This document shows, piece after piece, positions 15,173 to 23,633 of a stretch of 28,664 nt of DNA. A program made the translations under genes and the position numbers. A model generated the notes under the pieces. The model did no database searches. It was not told where the DNA came from and saw nothing but the letters and a program-made list of their open reading frames with translations. Numbering within the stretch: the first letter of the stretch is position 1; every line of letters starts with the position of its first letter. This DNA is from DATGFK01 sp040007395 (GTDB lineage Bacteria; Chloroflexota; Anaerolineae; Aggregatilineales; UBA2796), in contig JBDTVG010000231.1 in the NCBI GenBank assembly GCA_040007395.1, positions 1-28,664 of the forward strand. Reading direction: 5' to 3'.

Positions 15173-16696
15173 TTAGACGAACAGCGTTTTGGGCAACTCA
15201 CAGGGTAATACGCCTTGTGCGACAATCTCGCCAAATAAGACACGAGCAGCAGCAATCATCGATGCGGGGCGAATGCTGTAAGTGCAGAGATACGTTTCAA
15301 TCATCGGAAAATAAATCAGGTCATAGGGTATTCGCAAAGCCAACACAATGGGTGACTTTCCGCGTTCGTACAGTGCTTGGACGAGCCGCGCCTGTGCCCT
15401 ATCATGCTCAACACTAATTGTGCCGATGATCACAATATCGGCTTCCTGCGCTTCCTGAATAATGGCGGCAAGCTGCTCGTCATCAGCCTGATACGGCAGA
15501 TCGATGCGCTTAACGTGCGGGCTGTGCTGGCGGATAGCCTCAGCAAGGCTGATCTTGACATAGGAGGATGTATCCGCTGGAGTCAGATCGACGGTTTCTG
15601 GGGTAATCACCACGATCCGAGCGTCTGTTCCCGGCTTGAGTGGAAGCTGACCTTTATTCTTCACCACCGTAATCGATTGGTCAGCTATATCCTGAGCAAT
15701 TTGTTGGTGTTCGGCACAGCCGATCACATCTAGGGACGGGAGTTCCGTCGGGATACGCTGGCACGCCGTGAGGATGTGTGCCTCCGCTTCGGTATATTGG
15801 CCACGTAGGCTTTGATCGAGCCGCGCTGCCAATTCAATCTGATCAGGAATGTGAGCGAGCATTACGAGGTCAACTTTTGCATCGAGCGCACGTCGCACAC
15901 TAGCTTCGTGTCCAAGCTGTGCGACAGCGTGCATATCCATTGCATCTGTAATGATCAGTCCCTTGAAGCCAAGCTCCAACCGCAAGAACTGATGCAGCAC
16001 TTTCTCTGACAGTGTGACAGGTTGTTGATCGTCGAGAGCAGCAAAAATGATATGGGCGGTCATGATGGCGGCGACACCCGCTTTGATCGCCGCACGGAAC
16101 GGCAGCAGTTCAATCGCATCCATCCGTTCAAGAGAATGCGGGACGACTGACAAAGTTTGGTGGCTATCGCGTTCAGTGTCGCCGTGTCCCGGAAAGTGCT
16201 TGGCGGTTGCCAATACTCCGGCAGCCTGCATTCCATTGATAAAGCCAACTCCCAGTTCAGACACGAGATTCGGATCGTCGCCAAAGGCACGAATGCCGAT
16301 CACAGGGTTTGCCGGATTCACGTTCACATCCAGTGATGGCGCAAAATTAAGGTTAACACCCATCGCCAGCAGTTCACGTCCCAAAACATGCCCCGCTCTT
16401 TCTGCAAGCGCCACTGATCGTGTAGCACCCAGCGCCATATTACCGGGCAGTTCAGTTGCGCCATTGGTAACTGCCATCAACTGTCCGCCTTCTTGATCGA
16501 TTCCGATCAGTGGGGAAAGCTGACTGCCTTCTTGCGCGGCACGGCGAATCGAATCGGTCAATTCGCGCAGTTGCTGCGGCGATTCGATATTCGACTTGGT
16601 AAACAAACAAAAGGAACTGATCTCGCCGCGCCGCACGGCATCCAGTATGGCACGCGGCGCGACGGTTCCTACGAAACTGTGCATCAATGGGCGCAC
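15173..16696 (-). CDS. GH3 beta-N-acetylhexosaminidase, NagZ-like
   Basis: A GH3 enzyme that should release beta-linked N-acetylglucosamine or a related sugar. The N-terminal barrel has IGIDQEGG, NLNFAPSLDVN, RAFGDD, KHFPGHGDT (166-174) with the Asp177-Ser-His179 acid/base dyad characteristic of NagZ, and the nucleophile Asp251 in LIITDAMDM. Residues about 340-507 form a second alpha/beta domain, so it is of the longer two-domain NagZ type (507 versus about 340 in E. coli). There is no signal peptide. The start is GTG 16696, four bases after the permease stop, with AAAGGA as ribosome site. It is the last gene of the permease operon, which suggests it acts on the imported sugar. Confidence 0.9.
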   Translation of the reverse strand: MRPLMHSFVGTVAPRAILDAVRRGEISSFCLFTKSNIESPQQLRELTDSIRRAAQEGSQLSPLIGIDQEGGQLMAVTNGATELPGNMALGATRSVALAERAGHVLGRELLAMGVNLNFAPSLDVNVNPANPVIGIRAFGDDPNLVSELGVGFINGMQAAGVLATAKHFPGHGDTERDSHQTLSVVPHSLERMDAIELLPFRAAIKAGVAAIMTAHIIFAALDDQQPVTLSEKVLHQFLRLELGFKGLIITDAMDMHAVAQLGHEASVRRALDAKVDLVMLAHIPDQIELAARLDQSLRGQYTEAEAHILTACQRIPTELPSLDVIGCAEHQQIAQDIADQSITVVKNKGQLPLKPGTDARIVVITPETVDLTPADTSSYVKISLAEAIRQHSPHVKRIDLPYQADDEQLAAIIQEAQEADIVIIGTISVEHDRAQARLVQALYERGKSPIVLALRIPYDLIYFPMIETYLCTYSIRPASMIAAARVLFGEIVAQGVLPCELPKTLFV

Positions 16697-16700
16697 GACG

Positions 16701-17597
16701 TTATCCTTTCGATCCAGTCATGGCAATGCTTTGGACAAAGTAGCGCTGGGTAAGAATGAAGACAACCAGCAGCGGGATAACAAACAATACGCTGGCAGCC
16801 ATAATATCCTGCCAAGGCACAGGAGTAACGTTTGAGTTGTTCTTGAACACAATAAACAGTGGCATCGGAAAGAGTTGAGAGCGTTGTAGGTAGATCGATG
16901 GTAGCAGCAGGTTATTCCACTGACCTACAAAGAGGAAAACAGTAACGGTAGCGATGGCTGGACGAGATAGCGGCATAATGATGTACCACCATATCTCAAG
17001 CGGAGTCGCGCCATCCATCACGGCGGCTTCGTCGAGTTCTTTGGGTAGCGTTAACATAAACTGGCGCAGCAGGAAGATCAGGGCAGCACCGCCGCCAAAG
17101 AAGCCCGGTAGCGTGATCGGGTTGAACGTCTGGAGCCAGCCGAGGTTAAAGAATAGCGCGTATTGCGGAACCAACGTCGCTTGAGAAGGCAGCAGCAATG
17201 TTCCCATCATCAGGGCGAAGACGATACCGCGACCTTTCCATTCGAGGCGACTGAAAGCATATGCAACCAGTGAAATCGAAAAGACAGTGCCAAGCAGCAC
17301 AATCGTCGCGATAAAAATGCTGTTCGTATAGGCTTGATAGAATGCCTCTTGCGAAAGCAATTTGGCGTAATTCTGAAATTGCGGCACGACGGGGAGCAGA
17401 TTAAACTGAGGTGGGGTGATCTCGGTAATGGTTTTGAGCGAAGTACCAATCATCCAAACCAACGGGAACAGGAAGAATAGCGACAATAGACCCATCACCG
17501 CATAGATCAGGGTAGTCTTTAAGCCCCCCATAGCTGACCGGATGCGTAGGGAGGGTTTTGTCTGCGCCTCGCTCAATGTCGTTGTTGCCGTTGTCAT
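16701..17597 (-). CDS. Carbohydrate ABC transporter permease, MalG/UgpE type
   Basis: An inner-membrane permease subunit with six hydrophobic segments: one near residues 28-50, then five across 90-290. The EAA loop that docks on the ATPase is EAAVMDGATPLEIWWYIIMP, followed by LSRPAI. Length 298 is normal for the MalG/UgpE group. Its start lies six bases after the end of the partner permease gene and its stop four bases before the NagZ-like gene, so the three form an operon. No ATPase gene is present; members of this class often share a distant MsiK/UgpC-type ATPase. Confidence 0.93.
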   Translation of the reverse strand: MTTATTTLSEAQTKPSLRIRSAMGGLKTTLIYAVMGLLSLFFLFPLVWMIGTSLKTITEITPPQFNLLPVVPQFQNYAKLLSQEAFYQAYTNSIFIATIVLLGTVFSISLVAYAFSRLEWKGRGIVFALMMGTLLLPSQATLVPQYALFFNLGWLQTFNPITLPGFFGGGAALIFLLRQFMLTLPKELDEAAVMDGATPLEIWWYIIMPLSRPAIATVTVFLFVGQWNNLLLPSIYLQRSQLFPMPLFIVFKNNSNVTPVPWQDIMAASVLFVIPLLVVFILTQRYFVQSIAMTGSKG

Positions 17598-17603
17598 GCT
17601 CGA

Positions 17604-19595
17604 TCAGGCCTCGTAATTTACCCAATTGCTATAACGGAATTGCAAAACTGTTGCCGTCAGAATAATCACCGCGAGAATCCATGAGATCGCGGCACCTTCC
17701 CCGATTTGTCCTTGTTGAAATGTTCTTGCAAATAGGAAATAGGCAGCGGACTGAATCTGATCGGTAATCAAGTTACCACCGGGGTTATTGACCATGATGT
17801 AGATCGTATCAAAGGTTTGCAGCGCCGCGATTACCCCAATAATCACATTGTAAAATATCGCCGGAGAAATCATCGGAAGTGTGATGGAAATGAACCGCTG
17901 GAGTCGGTTTGCCCCATCCACCTCAGCGGCTTCATAGAGTTGAGGTGGAACCCCTTTGAGCGCTGCCAAAAAGATCAGCATCCCTGCGCCCGAACTCCAT
18001 ACAGTGATAATGATCAGCGCGGGTTTGCTCCATAATTCGCTTTCCATCCACAGTGGCCTACGGTCATCAGTTGGGAAGGTTGCACTAGCAGTTCGGAACA
18101 GCGCGAAATGATAGACCGGGCTGCCTGCTGCTTTGCCAGTGTCGCTATATGTCTGGAAATAGGCTTGCCCATCCCGAAACGATCCAATGGTGAACAAGAG
18201 GAAAAACGCCAATCCGCCGTAGATAAGCGCCTGACGTGCTTTCGGAAAGCGATTGTTCAAGGCTACGATGCCGCCCAATATGACGGCGACTAACCCCCAG
18301 ATCCACAGCGGCGAGAAGTTATCTTTGTTGTAGCCGTTCTTCAGATAATCCACATAGTCATTTTTTAAAAAATCCTTGTCGGTAGCTTTGGTGGGATCTA
18401 GATCGGCGGGGCTTTTGATGGTGCTTTGGAGAGTCGGATAACGCACAAGCAGCGAGACTTGTCCGCCATCCAGTTGACCGGGTACCAGCCGGACAAAGAG
18501 AATAATCGCTAATATAACCAGCAACGCGCCCAACGTGAGATACTTGCGACGTGTCCAGTTGCCAAACAGTGAAACGACCAGCGGAAAGCCGCCAACAATC
18601 ATGGCGGTCAGATAGGCAGTGGTGTTGCCTGTGAAAGTAAATCCAGAACTGAGCAGCGTTAAGACAATTCCGGCAATGACGAAGATTAACGCGCCAACTT
18701 GCCACAAACGCACCAGCGACTTTTTGCCCTGTGCGGCGTTAATTATGATAAAGACGAGGGCTAGGCCACAGCCGAAATACGTCCATGATAGGTCTATCGG
18801 GTCAGATACCAGTCCCTTGAAAGCCAGCGAGTAAACTGTGATTAGGATTACCAGTTCAAGTACACGCAAGGCGCGTGATCGTTTGCTTTCTGACCAACCT
18901 CCCCGGAACAGAGTCAGCAAGGTGAGTAAGCCAATAGCCGCCGGAATCGTATAGGCAAACGGGCCAACCGGATCGCCGCGTGTCAGCCCCGTGAAGAATC
19001 CGTCGAACGATTCGACCAGATAGATCATCAGCTTATACAAGAATCCAAACAAGAAGAAAGAGTCGGCAAATTTGCGGAGAATAATATTGACAAAGCCACC
19101 ATTGGACGTGAGCATGTAGCGCCATGCCAATAGTAAGGCTGGGCCACCTGCAAGGATGACAGGCAGATAGAAGATAGTCCGGAAACCGCGAATCAGGGGG
19201 AGTTCGCGGTTTAGCAACATTGCCATGCCGAGCGCTGCGATTATCTGCAAAGGCACACCGATAATCGCATAGTAAAACGAATTTAACATGGCTTGGTTGA
19301 GACCTTGCGCTTCGGTGCTGTGTCCGATGAGCAAGGTGCGGTAGTTGGCTAGACCGATCCACTGGATCGGGTCGCCGATCTTGGCTGACGTAAAGCTGAG
19401 AAACAGCGAGTACAAGGCTGGCCCAACGACAAAGATTACAAACCCGATGATCCATGGGCCGGAAAACATGAATCCGTTGGCGATCTTACGTTGTTCAGTA
19501 ACTTTGACTCCGCGCCATTTGGCAATCAACGCGGCAGACTTGCCCAGCAGAAAACGCTGCGGCTTCACTACGGCAATTAATACAGAGTGGAGCAC
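17604..19595 (-). CDS. Carbohydrate ABC transporter permease, MalF/UgpA type, with large membrane insertion
   Basis: The outer parts form a standard MalF/UgpA permease: first helix about 45-66, helices at 105-128 and 140-162, then 523-545, the EAA loop EAAEVDGANRLQRFISITLP (555-574), and helices near 578-600 and 636-656. Between about 178 and 512 lie roughly 335 extra residues with about eight hydrophobic stretches (for example 213-232, 246-263, 270-288, 298-316, 327-345, 355-370, 430-446, 458-472) and one polar segment (375-430). Usual length is about 300; this is 663. The insertion falls in what is normally a short outside loop. The start is uncertain: GTG 19595 has no clear ribosome site and overlaps a LacI remnant; GTG 19568 is an alternative. 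Confidence 0.88.
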   Translation of the reverse strand: MLHSVLIAVVKPQRFLLGKSAALIAKWRGVKVTEQRKIANGFMFSGPWIIGFVIFVVGPALYSLFLSFTSAKIGDPIQWIGLANYRTLLIGHSTEAQGLNQAMLNSFYYAIIGVPLQIIAALGMAMLLNRELPLIRGFRTIFYLPVILAGGPALLLAWRYMLTSNGGFVNIILRKFADSFFLFGFLYKLMIYLVESFDGFFTGLTRGDPVGPFAYTIPAAIGLLTLLTLFRGGWSESKRSRALRVLELVILITVYSLAFKGLVSDPIDLSWTYFGCGLALVFIIINAAQGKKSLVRLWQVGALIFVIAGIVLTLLSSGFTFTGNTTAYLTAMIVGGFPLVVSLFGNWTRRKYLTLGALLVILAIILFVRLVPGQLDGGQVSLLVRYPTLQSTIKSPADLDPTKATDKDFLKNDYVDYLKNGYNKDNFSPLWIWGLVAVILGGIVALNNRFPKARQALIYGGLAFFLLFTIGSFRDGQAYFQTYSDTGKAAGSPVYHFALFRTASATFPTDDRRPLWMESELWSKPALIIITVWSSGAGMLIFLAALKGVPPQLYEAAEVDGANRLQRFISITLPMISPAIFYNVIIGVIAALQTFDTIYIMVNNPGGNLITDQIQSAAYFLFARTFQQGQIGEGAAISWILAVIILTATVLQFRYSNWVNYEA

Positions 19596-19879
19596 AGTTT
19601 GACGGCATCATTGCCTCAGATTATCTGATGGCAATCTCGGCGGTTGAAACACTGCGCGCTGCTGGAATTCGCGTTCCAGCGGACGTTTCAGTAGCAGGCT
19701 TTGGCGACGCACCCGAAGCGGAGTCGTTTGGGCTAAGTACCGTTGCTGCCAGTGTTACCGAGCTTGGAGCCTGTGCTGCCCGCCAACTGATCGCCCAGAT
19801 CAAAGGGCTGCGGATTAGCGGCATCACGCTGTTGAGTGTTCGGCTGGTCATACGCCAAACCAGCGTTATCACACCATAA
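19571..19879 (+). pseudogene. LacI-family regulator, C-terminal fragment
   Basis: The frame reads QFDGIIASDYLMAISAVETL, then RAAGIRVPADVSVAGFGDAPEA and SVTELGACAARQLI, ending LVIRQTSVITP. This is the end of the periplasmic-binding-protein-like effector domain of a LacI/GalR repressor. The helix-turn-helix and about two-thirds of the protein are absent; leftward the sequence becomes the start of the divergent permease gene. ATG 19628 could start an 83-residue peptide, but no such short regulator is known, so it is a remnant. LacI-type regulators usually sit beside the sugar-binding protein they control, which is the next gene here. Confidence 0.85.
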
Positions 19880-19917
19880 ATTTGCAAACATGGTAGATCA
19901 TCAGGACTTAAAGAGAC

Positions 19918-19923
19918 TATAAT
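19918..19923 (+). promoter_or_regulatory. Possible -10 box of the sugar-binding protein gene
   Basis: TATAAT at 19918-19923, about 100 bases before the start codon. No good -35 box lies at 16-18 bases, so activation by a regulator would be needed if this is real. Confidence 0.3.
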
Positions 19924-20021
19924 CATTTGCTAACAAGATCGAACTACCTTTTGAATCTTGTGTCATGCAGAAATTGAGCATGTTTGCCATCTGCCAAGAA
20001 AGTTTTCGGAGGAGTCTAAAA

Positions 20022-21341
20022 TTGTACGCTAAACGTTTGTTACCTGTTATTCTGATCGCTGTAATGGTGGCGTCGCTGTTTGGCAGCGCCAGCCAGACTC
20101 GCGCCCAGAGTCCCCTTGAAATCTCGTTCTACTATCCAACTGCTGTCGGCGGGCCGATCAGCAAAGTCATGGACGATTTCGCCGCTGAGTTCAACAAAGC
20201 CAACCCCGACATCAAGGTGACTCCCGTTTATTCGGGCGGTTATGCTGATGTCTACAAAGCAATCCAGACCCAGACCAGCGGCGGCGAAAAAAGCGCTGAC
20301 GTGGCGATTATGTTAAGTACAGACCTGAATTCGCTGATCGATAATGACTATATCGTGCCGCTGGACGACTTTATCAAGAACACTAAAGATGGCGACGCTT
20401 ATATCAAGGATTTCTTCCCCGCATTTATGCTGAACTCAGAGTCAGACGGCAAGATCTGGGGTATTCCTTTCCAACGCAGTACCCCCGTGCTGTACTACAA
20501 TGCCGATCTGTTCCAAGCAGCGGGACTCGATCCGGCGGCGGCTCCGAAGACCCGCGAAGATATGTTGGCCTATGCCAAAAAACTGACCAAAGCAGACGGC
20601 AGCCAGTGGGGTTTGGAAATCCCCTCGGACGGCTTCCCCTATTGGTTGTTTCAGGGCTTTGCCATCGGCAACGGTCAGAACCTCGTAGGTGATGCCTCGG
20701 ACAAGGTATATTTCAACACGCCTTCAACCGTCGAAGCGTTGCAGTTCTTCGTTAATCTGGCAAACAAAGATGCCGTAATGCCCAAAGGGATTATCAAGTG
20801 GGGCGATACACCTACCGACTTCACCAGCGGTAAGGCCGCAATGATCTATCATACGACTGGTAGCCTGACTAATATTCTGGCAAACGCCAAGTTCAAGGTT
20901 GGCGTGGGCTTCCTGCCACAAGGCACCAAGAGCTACGGTGCGCCCACTGGTGGCGGCAATCTGTATATTCTCAAGTCAGCCCCGGCGGATCATCAGCAAG
21001 CCGCGTGGAAGTGGATTCAATTCCTGAGCAGCCCCGAAAAACAGGCGGCTTGGACGGTGGCTACTGGCTATATCGCCGCCCGTCAATCTGCATGGGACAC
21101 CGCGACGCTTAAAGATCTGATCGCTGCCAAGCCTCAATATGGGATAGCCCGCGATCAACTTCAATATGCTAGCAAAGAACTCGCCACGCATCAGGGAGCA
21201 GACGTTCAAAAGATTTTTGGCAAGGCGGTACAGGCCGCATTGACTGGCGAAAAGACTCCTCAAGAAGCGCTAGACGAAGCTCAGAAGACTGCTGAAACCA
21301 TGCTCGCAGATTACGCTGCGGCGGCGACACCCGCCAAGTAA
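20022..21341 (+). CDS. Carbohydrate ABC transporter substrate-binding protein (family 1, UgpB-like)
   Basis: An exported binding protein that would deliver a sugar or glycerol-phosphate-like ligand to the permeases encoded on the opposite strand. A signal peptide occupies about residues 1-28 (KRLLPVILIAVMVASLFG) with an Ala-x-Ala-like end before QSPLEISFYY. Mature features are ISKVMDDFAAEFNKANPDI, SADVAIML, GIPFQRSTPVLYYN and FTSGKAAMIYHTTG, as in UgpB-type proteins. The start is TTG 20022, seven bases after GGAGGAG; the in-frame ATG at 19965 would place 19 polar residues before the signal peptide. Length is 439. It has no lipobox cysteine. It is normally the first gene of a permease operon; here it is separated by a LacI remnant and opposite orientation. 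Confidence 0.92.
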   Translation: MYAKRLLPVILIAVMVASLFGSASQTRAQSPLEISFYYPTAVGGPISKVMDDFAAEFNKANPDIKVTPVYSGGYADVYKAIQTQTSGGEKSADVAIMLSTDLNSLIDNDYIVPLDDFIKNTKDGDAYIKDFFPAFMLNSESDGKIWGIPFQRSTPVLYYNADLFQAAGLDPAAAPKTREDMLAYAKKLTKADGSQWGLEIPSDGFPYWLFQGFAIGNGQNLVGDASDKVYFNTPSTVEALQFFVNLANKDAVMPKGIIKWGDTPTDFTSGKAAMIYHTTGSLTNILANAKFKVGVGFLPQGTKSYGAPTGGGNLYILKSAPADHQQAAWKWIQFLSSPEKQAAWTVATGYIAARQSAWDTATLKDLIAAKPQYGIARDQLQYASKELATHQGADVQKIFGKAVQAALTGEKTPQEALDEAQKTAETMLADYAAAATPAK

Positions 21342-21362
21342 GCACTGTAAATTAGCTTATTG

Positions 21363-21394
21363 CTTGCCCTTTCTCCTTTGTGGAGAAGGGCAAG
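21363..21394 (+). terminator. Hairpin after the sugar-binding protein gene
   Basis: CTTGCCCTTTCTCC at 21363-21376 pairs with GGAGAAGGGCAAG at 21382-21394 with one bulged base and a five-base loop. It begins about 20 bases after the stop codon. No T-run follows, so it may be a dispersed palindromic repeat that also stops transcription or protects the mRNA end. Confidence 0.5.
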
Positions 21395-21450
21395 TTCCGC
21401 AAGTCAATCTTCCTCGCGTTTTGAACTTTCCCATGTGATCCCAATAAGGC

Positions 21451-21459
21451 TGTTATAAT
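21451..21459 (+). promoter_or_regulatory. Extended -10 promoter of the kinase/regulator operon
   Basis: TGTTATAAT is a perfect extended -10 element (TG-n-TATAAT), 30 bases before the ATG of the histidine kinase. No convincing -35 is seen, as is usual for extended -10 promoters. Confidence 0.5.
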
Positions 21460-21489
21460 GGCTGGAAATCGGATGAGCAGGCAACAGCC

Positions 21490-22677
21490 ATGTCCGCTAA
21501 ACGCGACTCGACCACCCAAAAATTGGAACAACGTAACCACGAATTATCCATCCTCAACAGTATTGCTCAGGCGCTTAACCGTGAGGTCGATCTGCCGCGT
21601 GCGCTACTCACAACATTGGCTCAGGTTGCTGAACTGCTGGATCTGCAAACTGGCTGGATCTGGCTGATCAACGAAGAAAGCGGCGATCCGTACCTCGCAG
21701 CGGCTCAAAACTTGCCGCCTGCCCTCGCCAATGCGCCACACCGCATGGATGGAACCACTTATTGCTATTGCTTAGATACCTATCAGGCGGGTGATCTGGA
21801 CGGCGCGGCAAACGTTAACATCGTCAAGTGTACGCGCTTGCAAGGACTCGTCGATGGTACTGACGGCTTGCGCTATCATGCCAGTATCCCTCTCTATGCA
21901 CACGGCAAGCAGCTTGGCATGTTGAATGTCGCCAGTACGGATTGGCGCAAACTATCGTCTGATGATCTGCGCCTGCTATATACGGTGGGAGATTTGCTGA
22001 GTATCGCCGTTGAACGCGCCCGTCTCTTTGCCCGTAGTGCCCATTTTGGGGCAGTCGATGAACGCAATCGGCTAGCCCGCGAGATACATGATACGCTGGC
22101 GCAAGGGCTAGCGGCGATTGCACTCCAATTGGAAACCGCCGATGTCTTATTAGAAGCTAGCGTGCTGGACACAAATACACAGCGGGCACAGCAGGCCATT
22201 CAACAGGCACTCCTGCTAACGCGAACTAATCTCGAAGAAGCGCGACGCTCCGTGATGGATCTACGCGCTGCACCGCTTGAGGGTCGCACTTTGACCGAAG
22301 CGCTGCGGGCCATGGTCGATGAATGGTCTATTAAAGGTAATTTGCGGATTGCCTTCGATGTGGTGGGCGGCAATCGCCCACTGCCTGTGCGGATCGAAGC
22401 GAGTCTATACCGGATTGTTCAAGAAGCGATGACGAATACCTTACGCCACTCCAACGCTGCCCATCTCACTATCAAAATGATCGTTACCCCGGAGCATATT
22501 CGCTTGATTGTCGAGGATGACGGCGCTGGCTTCGATCTTGACGCTGTTCCCAAAAATCGTTATGGACTAATCGGCATTAACGAGCGAGTCAAATTGCTCG
22601 GCGGAACATTGCGGCTGGCCAGCGCTCCCAACGAAGGAACCTGTCTCGAAATCGATGTACCTCTGGAGTCAAAATGA
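21490..22677 (+). CDS. NarL-type sensor histidine kinase with GAF domain
   Basis: A soluble sensor kinase: no transmembrane helix is visible. Residues about 15-180 form a GAF-like sensor (with TYCYC and a VKCTRLQ segment); 190-260 is the HisKA_3 dimer domain with the phosphorylated His200 in RLAREIHDTLAQGL; 285-392 is the ATPase with an N-box QEAMTNTLRHSNA and G-boxes VEDDGAGFD and GLIGINERVKLLGG. Its last four bases overlap the start of the response regulator gene (ATGA), so the two are coupled. The pair sits right after the sugar-binding protein gene, but a functional link is only inferred. Cys-rich residues in the GAF part could bind a ligand or cofactor; not shown. Confidence 0.93.
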   Translation: MSAKRDSTTQKLEQRNHELSILNSIAQALNREVDLPRALLTTLAQVAELLDLQTGWIWLINEESGDPYLAAAQNLPPALANAPHRMDGTTYCYCLDTYQAGDLDGAANVNIVKCTRLQGLVDGTDGLRYHASIPLYAHGKQLGMLNVASTDWRKLSSDDLRLLYTVGDLLSIAVERARLFARSAHFGAVDERNRLAREIHDTLAQGLAAIALQLETADVLLEASVLDTNTQRAQQAIQQALLLTRTNLEEARRSVMDLRAAPLEGRTLTEALRAMVDEWSIKGNLRIAFDVVGGNRPLPVRIEASLYRIVQEAMTNTLRHSNAAHLTIKMIVTPEHIRLIVEDDGAGFDLDAVPKNRYGLIGINERVKLLGGTLRLASAPNEGTCLEIDVPLESK

Positions 22678-23342
22678 CCGACTCGCCACCAGCCTCGATT
22701 CGTATTCTGGTCGCCGACGATCACCCTGTTGTACGTGATGGGCTAGTTACGGTACTTGGTACACAGCCGGATTTTTTAATTGTGGGCGAGGCAGCAAACG
22801 GGCTAGAAGCTGTGGAGAAGGCCGAAACATTACGCCCTGACGTGATTCTCCTTGATCTTGAAATGCCGGGGATCGATGGCGTTGAGGCTATCCGGCGCAT
22901 TCACGCTGCCAACACAGCACAAATTCTGGTCTTTACGGCTTTCGATACCGACGAACTGATTATTGGGGCTGTGCAGGCGGGAGCCAATGGTTATCTACTG
23001 AAGGGCGCACCGCGCAGCGAGATCTTCAACGCGATCCGGGTTGTTAGTCAAGGTGGATCGCTGTTGCAGCCAATTGTCGCTTCACGACTCATGCAGCATA
23101 TCAACCATCAGACCGAGGAAAGCAATGGTCAGGCATTACAGGCGTTAACCGAACGCGAAATGGAAGTGCTGCAATGGTTGGCACAGGGCAAGCTCAACAA
23201 GGAGATCGCCGTAGGGCTGGTTATTAGTGAGCGCACGGTGAAGTTTCACATTAGTTCAATTCTAAGTAAACTGGGGGCAGGCAATCGGACGGAGGCGGTC
23301 AGCATTGCCGCACAGCGTGGCTTGATCAACTTTTCGGGATAG
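22674..23342 (+). CDS. NarL/FixJ-family response regulator
   Basis: A DNA-binding response regulator paired with the preceding kinase. The receiver domain (about 8-125) has Asp15-Asp16, the phospho-acceptor Asp61 in VILLDLEMPGIDG, Thr in VFTAF and Lys in YLLKG. A LuxR-type helix-turn-helix occupies about 155-218: LTEREMEVLQWLAQGKLNKE, then ISERTVKFHISSILSKLG. The 222-residue length is standard. Start ATG 22674 overlaps the kinase stop, with TGGAG just upstream. Targets are not known. Confidence 0.95.
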   Translation: MTDSPPASIRILVADDHPVVRDGLVTVLGTQPDFLIVGEAANGLEAVEKAETLRPDVILLDLEMPGIDGVEAIRRIHAANTAQILVFTAFDTDELIIGAVQAGANGYLLKGAPRSEIFNAIRVVSQGGSLLQPIVASRLMQHINHQTEESNGQALQALTEREMEVLQWLAQGKLNKEIAVGLVISERTVKFHISSILSKLGAGNRTEAVSIAAQRGLINFSG

Positions 23343-23467
23343 CATCAAGTGGCAAAAGTCCATGAAATCCGCCTTGTTGTCCTACTTTAGGCAGTCGATA
23401 AATTTATTGACAATGTGTTGAAGAGGAAGTTAAGATGCGTTATTTAAAGCTAGAGCGAATATTTGAA

Positions 23468-23590
23468 ACGTCTGATGTGAATTCAATTTAACAATCTCCA
23501 CTACAGCTTGATCCGGTTTTGCGATTGTCCGTTTAACTCGATTCGCGAACTGTCTCTTCATGAGGTAAAAGCCGATTCTACATCAGACGT
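23468..23590. repeat. 11-bp inverted repeats bounding a 123-bp segment
   Basis: ACGTCTGATGT at 23468-23478 and ACATCAGACGT at 23580-23590 are exact reverse complements, 101 bases apart, in the 291-base gap between the response regulator and the SEC-C gene. The segment between them has no coding sequence that I can support. It could be a small non-autonomous element, a pair of regulator sites, or a long-loop structure in the leader of the SEC-C gene. Confidence 0.45.
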
Positions 23591-23633
23591 ATGAAATAAT
23601 TTCAGTTGGATCTCAAGCGAATTTTCAGCGAAT

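Noticed and set aside
19628..19879. An 83-residue stand-alone protein from ATG 19628
   Set aside because: The reading continues upstream without a start as LacI sequence; it is the tail of a truncated gene.
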